DNA of 8,888 nucleotides from Bacteroidales bacterium (GTDB taxonomy: Bacteria; Bacteroidota; Bacteroidia; Bacteroidales; ML635J-15), in the NCBI GenBank assembly GCA_023228725.1, contig JALOAQ010000112.1, positions 1 to 8,888 on the forward strand, given 5' to 3'. The notes beneath the pieces were generated by a model. That model was not told where the DNA came from and did not search any database. It was given only the letters and a program-made list of their open reading frames with translations. The translations under genes were made by a program, and so were the position numbers. Shown here piece after piece: positions 1-6,693 of this stretch (position 1 is its first letter; each line of letters opens with the position of its first letter).

Positions 1-3000
1 GTAGGTGCCCTTATCTGTGCCTCCAATAACGTTGCTGGTATTTTCAAATTCCACATTCTCAAGAGGATGACAGCCCTCTAGGGTAGCGTTAAAACTTGGA
101 TACACGTGAGGGTAAACATCAACTGTTTTAGAATCCTCCTCGGCGCAGCCCCCTCCAACGGGGTACTTGGTTATATCAAGCAAGGTTTTTAGGTGTAAAA
201 CTGGATGCTGAACGGCTAGCACATCACTGGCTCCCAATGGATTTATAAATTGTATAGTTCCTGGCTGAGGTGCATTCGATGTTCCTGGATTACCATTTGT
301 AAACGACCAATCGTATTTGTAGGCAGACGACACGGAGGTGTTATTTACCTCAACGTTTAGCGGTGTACAACCGGCTAGCTGTCCAATATCAAACGATGAC
401 ACTACCAACGGGTACACCTCTATGCTGCCTGTGGTTGTTTTTTTGCAGCCAAGCGGATTGGTAGTAGTGAGTTCAATGGGGTAATCTATTGATTGCTCAC
501 GGTTGGTGTGGCTATATACTTTATTGCTAGGGTCAAGTATACTCGACCCTGTGCCATCGCCAAAGGTCCAGGCAAACTTCCCGCCCTTTGCGGGCAGTAC
601 GCCTGTACTAAGGTTTTTGAACTCAACAGTAAGCGGATTACAGCCTTCAACTACCGGTAGGTTGAAATTGGCAACTTGCTCGGGATGGACCGTTATTTTA
701 CGACTAAATTGGTGGTTGCACGATAAGTTTGACACCTGATGCTCCTGTTTAATGGTAAGCGTAATATCATAATCTACCGTTTCGTCGGGTTTCGAGTTAT
801 AAAAGCTGTATGTATGCCCAGCGCCCGATGTACGGGTGTCTTCCTGGTTCACTCCGCTCCAATTGTAACCATAATTCCAATGAAAGGTTGTATTTACTCC
901 TGTTTGGACTTTACTATACTTCGATGCATTGGTAAAGGTAACGGGTAGCGGGTATGTGCATACGTCACCCAGCTCGAATGTGAAAATCGATTCAACCTTA
1001 GGGTGAACCCGAACATCAATCTCTCGATTGGCAGTACAGCCTGTGGCTGTTTGCGTTGCAAATATTTTTGTTGTAGTTATAAAATCCTCATCGCTTAGGT
1101 TAGTGAAAAGTTTTGTAACATTAGGATTAAAACCTGTTGTTCGGGTATTACCATCGCTAAAGTCCCACTGAATTGACACATCGCCCACATTACCACCGCT
1201 GCTGGCAGCATTCTTTACAAACACCAATTCAGCCCCAGTAAGGCCAGAGCAAATGGCATCGGGTATATCATAAATTGGACTGAGGTTTGGATAAACGGTT
1301 ACCGGGTTGCCTGTAATCTCGTTTTTACATGTGCGAGTAATGCTCTTGTAGTTCCAAACTGTTTCAGCTATAAAATCAACATCGTAAACAACCGGATTGA
1401 TAAGACCCGAATTAATTAGGTCAACCGAACCTCCTGTTGATGTTTTAGGGGTACCATCACCAGTACTGGGCGTAAATGTCCAACGGAAGTTAGGCGTTGC
1501 ATTGGCATGGGTACCAACATTGCTCGATGCGTTGGTTAGGGTTAAATCCACATCACCATCGCAAATATCCCCAATTGCAAAACTCTGTGCCGCCACTACT
1601 TTTGGGAATACTATAATGGTTTCTTGGGCAGGAACAACATTGCTACAACCAATACTATTAAATGCTTTTACGGAAACTGGTATATCTAGAGGGTTAGTTC
1701 CGTGCGCGGTGAAACTACGTTTGAAATCGTCTGTGGAAGAAGTTACCATTTTATCCGTCCCAAATGTCCACTCGTAATATTTTATGGTTGATCCGGCTGT
1801 AGAATTATTCGTAAATGTAAATGTTTCGTCGCCACAGTTATCGTTTGGAGTAAGGCGAGCAATAGATAAGTTTGCATTTACCTGCGGAAATACCTCGAAG
1901 AGATAGTCGTAATCGCTTACACATCCGTACTCATTCAAAATATTCAGCGAGATATGCTTACTTTCCACAGTTGCAGTATTGTTGTTATACGTTACCGTAT
2001 GATCTTGCCCTGATGATGATACTGAACTTTCATTATCCCAATCCCACGTATATGTTGAGCCTGCTTTTGTTACGCTCTCATTAACCACATCGAGCACAAG
2101 CGGCGTACACGCATCGGTAATGCTAGCGTTGAACCTGGCCAGCGGGTTAGGATCAACAGTAATCTGATTGTCTACCTGCCCCACGCAGCCATGTGCACTG
2201 GTGGCCGTTAGCCGAACATTGTAGTTTTTTTGTGCTGTATGGCTAGTATTGGGCAGTATTGGCTTAAAACTTGCTGCGCTGGTGCTGGTTACCATAGTGG
2301 CCCCGTCAAACACTTCCCACTGAATGTTGTTGACTTTATTTGCTGTAACGTACAGGTCAGAATTGTTTGTGAAAGTTGCGTTATCAACTGGAGCACAGTA
2401 ATCTGCGGGGGCAGTAAAATTCAATTGCGCTCGTACTTCGGGGTAAATGGTTACGGAAATATCCTTGTTTTCTAAAGAGCATTTACCTCTTACCGCTTTC
2501 AAAATAATTGGACGAACCAATGGTCCGCCAGTTTGGTTTCCAACAGGGATGAAGCTAGGATTAGCATTGTTATTAATAACCTGACCATTAAATGTCCAAT
2601 TATATGTTGTGCCAATCCCAATGGCATTAACCTCTAGTGTAAAAGGTGCGCATCCCGCTTGACTTTTAATATTAAAATTGGCTACTACCTCAGGTTCAAT
2701 AGTGTAGGTTTTTTTGATAGACCCGCTACAACCATAACTATTAGAGGCGGTTAACGTTACAGGTAGGTCAAATGCTGCTGACCCTGCGTTGGTTATATCA
2801 AGGGAGGAGTTTAATGTGGTAGCCTCTTTTAGGCTACCAAATTGCCAATGGTAACTGTTGGCATAGGTAACATCACTTGTAAATTTTACAGTTTCGGGAG
2901 GGCATAATGTTGTTCCCGTTCCGCCAGCGCCTGGGGCAATAAGGGTTGCACCAATAGACGCATCGAAATTGACACTTACCCGCGGGTTAACTTTAATTTG

Positions 3001-4506
3001 CTGATTATCGATTCTGGTACATCCAGCAGCATTCTCAACCACTAGTTTAAGATCGATAACCGCCTCACCATTTGCATTTTTGGTAAGCGTATTGTAATCG
3101 AATGTACGCGTACCTATATCGGTATTTATCCCCTGCGATACGCCATCGATAAACCACTCGTACTGCCCATCGGCAACTATATTAGCATCGAGAATTTGCA
3201 CATCAAACTCTCCTGTTTCCGAATCGGGGCAAATAACCTCCGGATCGAGCACAATTTCGGAATGGATATGGGGCTGCACATCAACATTAAGGGGAGTGGA
3301 GACAAACTCACAACCCCAAGTATTCGTAGCCTTGTAGCTAACCACTTTGGGTATAGGAGCATTACTAAAATTTTCGAGAGTTAAACTTCCTGTGTAATTT
3401 GCGGGAGGACTCCCTATGGGATCTGGATTGGAAAGCCTTGAAACCCCATCGACAAGCCATTGGAATGAGTTGGTATTGCGAATGGTGGTTGCCGATAAAT
3501 CTATTTGCAAAGGAGAACAATTAATATCGGGTGCTCCCGGAGCAACAATACTTACTGTTGCTGTGGGGTTGGGGTAAACGGTGAACTCTTGCGAGTAAGT
3601 TTTTACACATCCACTAGCATTGGTAACCTCAAGATCGAGGCGGTAAACCTCTTCAAGGTTATCAGTTCGATTGTTGACAAGCAAGGTGCTGGCAGAAGAA
3701 ATATCGGGAGGGCTCCCTGTTATCGATGAGCCAACCTCAACATCGGGTGCGCCCAAACGGTATAATTTCCACGAATGGCCATCGGCAGGAACATCTTTGC
3801 TCGTATTGCTAAAATTTGTAACCTGCAACGGTGAGCATCCCTCCACCGGATTGGCTGTAAAGCTAGCCTCGAGGTAGGGAGGCACCCTAACCAAAACATT
3901 ATCGGTTGCCGAACACACATTCCACTTATCGGTTATGGTTACCTCTGGATAGTAATCAATAGAACTGTAAGGAGGAGCTGTATTATTATAGGTATTGCTT
4001 GCGTTTTGAGTTGCCGCTGAGTTGCCATCGTCAAAATCCCACTTGTAGGTTGCCCCATCGAAATTACCAATGGGTGTAGCGGTGAAATTAACTTCAAGAG
4101 GCTGACAGTTTGGGTCGCCCACTAAAGTATGGTTGGCACTTACATCTATATGCGGATATACCCTTATAATCTTTGTAACCTCCTGAAAACAAAACTCCTC
4201 ACTATCAGCAGTACGAAGCTTTATGTGATACTCAAGGATTTGATCGGTATTATTCTCGAGGGTTAGGCTCACATTTTTTAAAGGATCACCAGTTACAGGA
4301 TAACTTGGGGTTCCATCGCTACCATAAGCAAATTGAGTAGGAGCACCACTTTCGCCAAGTTGCCAACTCCAAAAGCGAACAAAATCACCACTGGAAGTAC
4401 TGCTAAAATTGAAGGTATAACTTGGCGTAGCACCAGAGGATGGTGGTACTGCGCAAGCCGTATATAAATCGGAATCGAACGAGGCTGTAACTGGCCCCCC
4501 TACCTG
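1..4506 (-). repeat. Protein-level tandem array of 15 complete PKD-like domains and one partial
   Basis: The inter-domain linkers follow a V-x-P-x-(V/I) pattern (YPHI, VPPY, YPNP, QPHI, NPRV, EPEV, YPEV, DPNP, FPQV, FPKV, YPNL, HPKV, HPEQ, YPLV, YPHV). They fall near plus-strand bases 4160, 3885, 3577, 3277, 2989, 2698, 2446, 2155, 1891, 1609, 1294, 1006, 687, 415 and 114. The spacing is 252-340 bases, about 97 residues on average. A typical unit is an A strand ending in GCxPLxVxFxN, then a central (Y/F)xW strand, then a terminal GC before the next linker. Only units 2, 12 and 14 keep a recognisable PKD turn (FDDGN, FSDGN, FGDGT); the rest are degenerate there. DNA identity between units is low, so this is an old, diverged array rather than a recent tandem duplication. 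It probably forms a long rigid stalk or a multivalent binding surface. Confidence 0.85.
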
Positions 4507-6294
4507 CAGGTTTACGTGCCTAGTTGCAAATGTATTACACGCCCCACTAATGGTTACTGTATAGTTAATTGATGACTCAATATTATAGGCCGTTGGGGTT
4601 TCACTAGTTGGGTCATCTAAATATGTTGAGGGTGTCCATTCGTACTTTGTTCCTCCACTGGCGTAAAGGCTTAGAGTTTGCCCCGAGCATATTCGCCCTC
4701 CCTCAGAACCCGTTTCAATCACCAGTGTTTCGGGGTTAAACTCGTTGTAATCGGAGAAATAACCATAGAAACAGCCAGTTCCTGCACCACCATTTACAAT
4801 GCCTAGGTGGAAAATATCCTCGGTATTTCGCATAAAGTGAGTTCCCACGGAGATTTGCGTTGTATTAAAGGGCCCAAAACGAGCCACACTCCAATCTGAG
4901 CCATCTACCTCCCTAAAGTCGTTAGGGTCAAAAAGATCATCTCGCTCTACCCCATCAAATTCAAAACCCTCCTCTGCCCCTTTTCGAACCATCATTACAA
5001 TATAAAAAGTTTCTCCAGAAGTTCTTGCAAAAGAAACCCTGGGGACACCAGTACATTTGTCAATCGGAGGAAGAATAGCACCACCCACTTCGCAGCCAAA
5101 CCCACCAATATGCCATACATATACAGGTTTGTCTGACACAATTCGATAAAAAACTTCTGGGTCAGGTATTCTAATATACTGCTGCTGACCAGCATTCAGA
5201 GGATAGTTACCAACAACTCCTCCAGCAGTATTATAAACAGTAATATTGGTTGTGTTTTCGGTTGCAAGTATATAAATATGATCGTGCCTATTTGAAGTGG
5301 CATTTTCGTATAAATCAGTGCGAATCACAACATACTCCTTACCAATTATATACCGGAAATCACTAATATCTGGATCATACTTTCGGATAGGTATAAGCTG
5401 ATCTCCTGCCACATCATAACAGCCACCCCCCGTATGTTGAAAGGAATCATCATTTAGAGTCACAGCAATTGGTTGCGAACTTTCAATTCGTGTTCCTTCC
5501 AACCTTAAATTTCTATCTCTACTCTTATTGTATGGAAATAAAGAAAAAGTTTCTCCCTCCATTAGAGTTACCTGGACGGTTCCTCCCCCTCCAACAGGAG
5601 AATGAGTCATTGGTTCTCCGTAACTAGCTCGTATTCCTGGAGGTAAAAAAAATGTTACGTCAGTATAATCATCTATCGCTACAATATCAATCGCAGAATA
5701 TGGTTGGGTTTCAGGAATACTGACATTATTTTTATCTGTTTGGAAGGGTGTATAAAACTCTGTACCCAAGGCGTTCTTACCCTTTAGTGCCCAAATATCT
5801 TTATTATTATTTCTACTTACTTCATAATAGGCTGTTATTGGAGAGGTTGAGGTTATTTTAATACCGAAATCATTCACTCCAGTAGCATTTAAAGGCTTGT
5901 TTTCCAATTGGTTAACATCATAATAACCCAGAGGGTTAGTGTCAGCTGTAGGATTAAAGGGGGGATTATTGGGGGAAACAATCCAACGACTAACATCTTC
6001 CTCATGAAAATCGTAAGGAGCAAGTTCAACAACTATATCAGGAAAAATTGCGGGATCACCCGCAGGCATACTTATGGTTACTGTTGCAGGGTACTCACCT
6101 GAAGAAAATTTAAAATATGCTGGTACTCCTCCAGGAAGCTGATGCCAAAGGGTAATCTCGGGCACTGCAAACCAAAACTCTGTATCGGTTTGAGAAAATG
6201 CACCACCAAGAGACAATACAGTAAGCATAATGCCCAACAAACCAGTCCTTAATGACTGGGGTAATTTCTTTAAAAAAGTTATTATAGGTACCAT
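1..6294 (-). CDS. Giant secreted adhesin-like protein: IgGFc-binding-like N-terminus, Ig-like domain, then at least 15 PKD-like domains (3'-truncated by window edge)
   Basis: Translating from the ATG at 6294 gives 2098 codons with no stop to base 1, so the frame is intact and the protein continues beyond the window. Residues 1-35 form a signal peptide: a basic n-region (K9, K10, R16), a hydrophobic core GLLGIMLTVLSLGG, and a cleavage region near AFSQ. Residues about 37-517 resemble the IgGFc-binding protein N-terminal family, opening with TEFWFAVPE. An Ig-like domain (about 518-596) and a PKD-like array (597 to the end, about 97 residues per unit) follow. The ATG at 6294 is preferred over Met23 because starting at Met23 would remove most of the signal peptide. 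There is no Shine-Dalgarno, as is usual in Bacteroidota, but a good -7 element lies 22 bases upstream. No catalytic motif is visible. From family knowledge, such proteins are cell-surface or secreted binding proteins. Export by type IX secretion and a C-terminal sorting domain are inferred and cannot be seen here. Family-level architecture is confident; the ligand is unknown. Confidence 0.93.
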   Translation of the reverse strand, partial: MVPIITFLKKLPQSLRTGLLGIMLTVLSLGGAFSQTDTEFWFAVPEITLWHQLPGGVPAYFKFSSGEYPATVTISMPAGDPAIFPDIVVELAPYDFHEEDVSRWIVSPNNPPFNPTADTNPLGYYDVNQLENKPLNATGVNDFGIKITSTSPITAYYEVSRNNNKDIWALKGKNALGTEFYTPFQTDKNNVSIPETQPYSAIDIVAIDDYTDVTFFLPPGIRASYGEPMTHSPVGGGGTVQVTLMEGETFSLFPYNKSRDRNLRLEGTRIESSQPIAVTLNDDSFQHTGGGCYDVAGDQLIPIRKYDPDISDFRYIIGKEYVVIRTDLYENATSNRHDHIYILATENTTNITVYNTAGGVVGNYPLNAGQQQYIRIPDPEVFYRIVSDKPVYVWHIGGFGCEVGGAILPPIDKCTGVPRVSFARTSGETFYIVMMVRKGAEEGFEFDGVERDDLFDPNDFREVDGSDWSVARFGPFNTTQISVGTHFMRNTEDIFHLGIVNGGAGTGCFYGYFSDYNEFNPETLVIETGSEGGRICSGQTLSLYASGGTKYEWTPSTYLDDPTSETPTAYNIESSINYTVTISGACNTFATRHVNLQVGGPVTASFDSDLYTACAVPPSSGATPSYTFNFSSTSSGDFVRFWSWQLGESGAPTQFAYGSDGTPSYPVTGDPLKNVSLTLENNTDQILEYHIKLRTADSEEFCFQEVTKIIRVYPHIDVSANHTLVGDPNCQPLEVNFTATPIGNFDGATYKWDFDDGNSAATQNASNTYNNTAPPYSSIDYYPEVTITDKWNVCSATDNVLVRVPPYLEASFTANPVEGCSPLQVTNFSNTSKDVPADGHSWKLYRLGAPDVEVGSSITGSPPDISSASTLLVNNRTDNLEEVYRLDLEVTNASGCVKTYSQEFTVYPNPTATVSIVAPGAPDINCSPLQIDLSATTIRNTNSFQWLVDGVSRLSNPDPIGSPPANYTGSLTLENFSNAPIPKVVSYKATNTWGCEFVSTPLNVDVQPHIHSEIVLDPEVICPDSETGEFDVQILDANIVADGQYEWFIDGVSQGINTDIGTRTFDYNTLTKNANGEAVIDLKLVVENAAGCTRIDNQQIKVNPRVSVNFDASIGATLIAPGAGGTGTTLCPPETVKFTSDVTYANSYHWQFGSLKEATTLNSSLDITNAGSAAFDLPVTLTASNSYGCSGSIKKTYTIEPEVVANFNIKSQAGCAPFTLEVNAIGIGTTYNWTFNGQVINNNANPSFIPVGNQTGGPLVRPIILKAVRGKCSLENKDISVTIYPEVRAQLNFTAPADYCAPVDNATFTNNSDLYVTANKVNNIQWEVFDGATMVTSTSAASFKPILPNTSHTAQKNYNVRLTATSAHGCVGQVDNQITVDPNPLARFNASITDACTPLVLDVVNESVTKAGSTYTWDWDNESSVSSSGQDHTVTYNNNTATVESKHISLNILNEYGCVSDYDYLFEVFPQVNANLSIARLTPNDNCGDETFTFTNNSTAGSTIKYYEWTFGTDKMVTSSTDDFKRSFTAHGTNPLDIPVSVKAFNSIGCSNVVPAQETIIVFPKVVAAQSFAIGDICDGDVDLTLTNASSNVGTHANATPNFRWTFTPSTGDGTPKTSTGGSVDLINSGLINPVVYDVDFIAETVWNYKSITRTCKNEITGNPVTVYPNLSPIYDIPDAICSGLTGAELVFVKNAASSGGNVGDVSIQWDFSDGNTRTTGFNPNVTKLFTNLSDEDFITTTKIFATQTATGCTANREIDVRVHPKVESIFTFELGDVCTYPLPVTFTNASKYSKVQTGVNTTFHWNYGYNWSGVNQEDTRTSGAGHTYSFYNSKPDETVDYDITLTIKQEHQVSNLSCNHQFSRKITVHPEQVANFNLPVVEGCNPLTVEFKNLSTGVLPAKGGKFAWTFGDGTGSSILDPSNKVYSHTNREQSIDYPIELTTTNPLGCKKTTTGSIEVYPLVVSSFDIGQLAGCTPLNVEVNNTSVSSAYKYDWSFTNGNPGTSNAPQPGTIQFINPLGASDVLAVQHPVLHLKTLLDITKYPVGGGCAEEDSKTVDVYPHVYPSFNATLEGCHPLENVEFENTSNVIGGTDKGTY
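4507..4743 (-). other. Ig-like (surface-protein) domain linking the N-terminal module to the PKD-like array
   Basis: This covers residues about 518-596. The pattern is a glycine-rich lead-in, RICSGQTLSLYASGG, then KYEWTPSTYLDDP and a closing strand YTVTISGAC. It matches the short Ig-like domain often written C-x-G-x-x-x-x-L-x-A-x-G-G...Y-x-W-x-P...Y-T-V in Bacteroidota secreted proteins. It has two cysteines placed to pair with each other, as in the PKD-like units that follow. It probably acts as a spacer or structural unit; no ligand can be read from it. Confidence 0.68.
4744..6186 (-). other. IgGFc-binding-protein-like N-terminal module (domain of the minus-strand giant protein)
   Basis: This covers residues about 37-517. 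It begins with TDTEFWFAVPEI, the typical opening of Bacteroidota proteins annotated as IgGFc-binding N-terminal. Features recalled from that family then appear in order: a segment with GIKITSTSPITAYYE near residue 150, SSQPIAVTLNDD followed by a Gly/Cys-rich turn and GDQLIPI near 275-300, GKEYVVIRTD, the strand pair ILATENTTNITVYN (about 340-353), a Gly-Gln turn (LNAGQQQYIRI), and SDKPVYVWHIGG near 385-395. The module holds four cysteines (near residues 290, 400, 412 and 507), which could form two disulphides outside the cell. In vertebrate FCGBP the related region is associated with mucus and IgG-Fc binding. Bacterial members are mostly uncharacterised, so binding to mucin or immunoglobulin should not be assumed. 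Boundaries are approximate, and the assignment rests on motif memory rather than a profile search. Confidence 0.72.
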
Positions 6295-6316
6295 AGAATT
6301 TAGGAGTAATCTAAAA

Positions 6317-6324
6317 CAAATATA
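6317..6324 (-). promoter_or_regulatory. Bacteroidota-type -7 promoter element for the minus-strand giant gene
   Basis: Read on the minus strand the octamer is TATATTTG, an exact match to the TAnnTTTG -7 consensus of the principal sigma factor of Bacteroidota. It ends 22 bases before the ATG at 6294, which leaves a short leader. A convincing -33 TTTG box at the usual spacing is not visible, so the assignment rests on one exact element plus its position. Confidence 0.6.
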
Positions 6325-6391
6325 GTATTTAATCCTTTAATACGTACGATTCGCCATAAAAGATATACGTTTTGTCAAAATATTGCTTAAT

Positions 6392-6410
6392 TTTGAACTA
6401 GTTTGAACTA
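6392..6410. repeat. Short direct repeat, TTTGAACTA twice at 10-bp period
   Basis: TTTGAACTA occurs at 6392-6400 and again at 6402-6410 with one G between. A spacing of about one helical turn is compatible with an operator bound cooperatively on one DNA face, but two copies in AT-rich DNA may also arise by chance. It lies roughly 70-90 bases upstream of the minus-strand promoter element. Confidence 0.4.
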
Positions 6411-6438
6411 ACAGCTGTAACTTTTTTTGTTACGACTA

Positions 6439-6541
6439 TTTAAACCATATTAAAAACTAAACTCTGCTATTTAAATTTTCGTATAGTAGATGTATGGTTT
6501 TAAATATTATCAGTTTTTAGGACTATAACAAATGGTTTAAA
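6439..6541. repeat. Nested imperfect inverted repeat in the divergent intergenic region
   Basis: Three perfectly complementary arm pairs are nested around a centre near 6485-6490. The outer pair is TTTAAACCAT (6439-6448) with ATGGTTTAAA (6532-6541). The middle pair is TAAAAACT (6451-6458) with AGTTTTTA (6512-6519). The inner pair is TATTTAAA (6468-6475) with TTTAAATA (6499-6506). A further near-copy of the outer arm, ATGGTTT-T-AAA, lies at 6494-6504 and could pair alternatively with 6439-6448. It could be a set of operator half-sites, a structured leader, or a remnant of a small palindromic element. AT-richness raises the chance of accidental 8-bp arms; the 10-bp outer arm containing CC/GG is the strongest part. 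Confidence 0.5.
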
Positions 6542-6693
6542 GTTTAAGTCCATTCGAAAAGAGTAATGGAATATAATACACTCTATAACAATAAGACTTA
6601 TACTATGAACCCGATAGAGTTAATGCTGTTTATATCATAAACAAATATTTCGTTCCTACACTATTAACCGTTGTACCGGAAATTGCTTAGATT

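Larger units (their letters stand above)
6295..6693. other. AT-rich divergent intergenic region between two giant secreted-protein genes
   Basis: About 400 bases without a credible reading frame separate the two divergent start codons. The region is markedly more AT-rich than the flanking genes. It holds the promoter element of the minus-strand gene, a 10-bp-period direct repeat at 6392-6410, and a nested inverted repeat at 6439-6541. No TAnnTTTG element was found on the plus strand before the gene at 6694, so that gene's promoter is unresolved. No tRNA or other recognisable RNA gene is seen. Confidence 0.8.

Noticed and set aside
1397..1777. Plus-strand open frame of 126 codons, and similar plus-strand frames across 1-6100
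   Set aside because: They lie antisense to the continuous 2098-codon minus-strand gene, have no signal or domain pattern, and read like shadow translations of the PKD-like array.
1..4506. Possible tandem DNA repeat or CRISPR-like array
   Set aside because: The periodicity is about 290 bases and exists at protein level. Units share little DNA identity, and there are no short identical repeats with unique spacers.
1..6294. Possible frameshift or pseudogene in the very long minus-strand frame
   Set aside because: From 6294 to base 1 is exactly 2098 codons, and codon-by-codon reading showed no stop. Domain motifs stay in register throughout, so the gene appears intact within the window.
6417..6433. 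GTAAC-T7-GTTAC small hairpin
   Set aside because: Five-base arms with a seven-base loop are weak. The T run sits in the loop rather than after the stem, and no gene ends here, so it is not a credible terminator.
6572..6577. TATAAT hexamer upstream of the plus-strand gene
   Set aside because: It matches the enterobacterial -10 but not the Bacteroidota -7 (TAnnTTTG), lies over 110 bases from the start codon, and such hexamers are expected by chance in AT-rich DNA.
6646..6652. TATTTCG as a -7 element for the plus-strand gene
   Set aside because: It lacks the two-base spacer and the TTTG end of the consensus, so it is too far from TAnnTTTG to report as a promoter.
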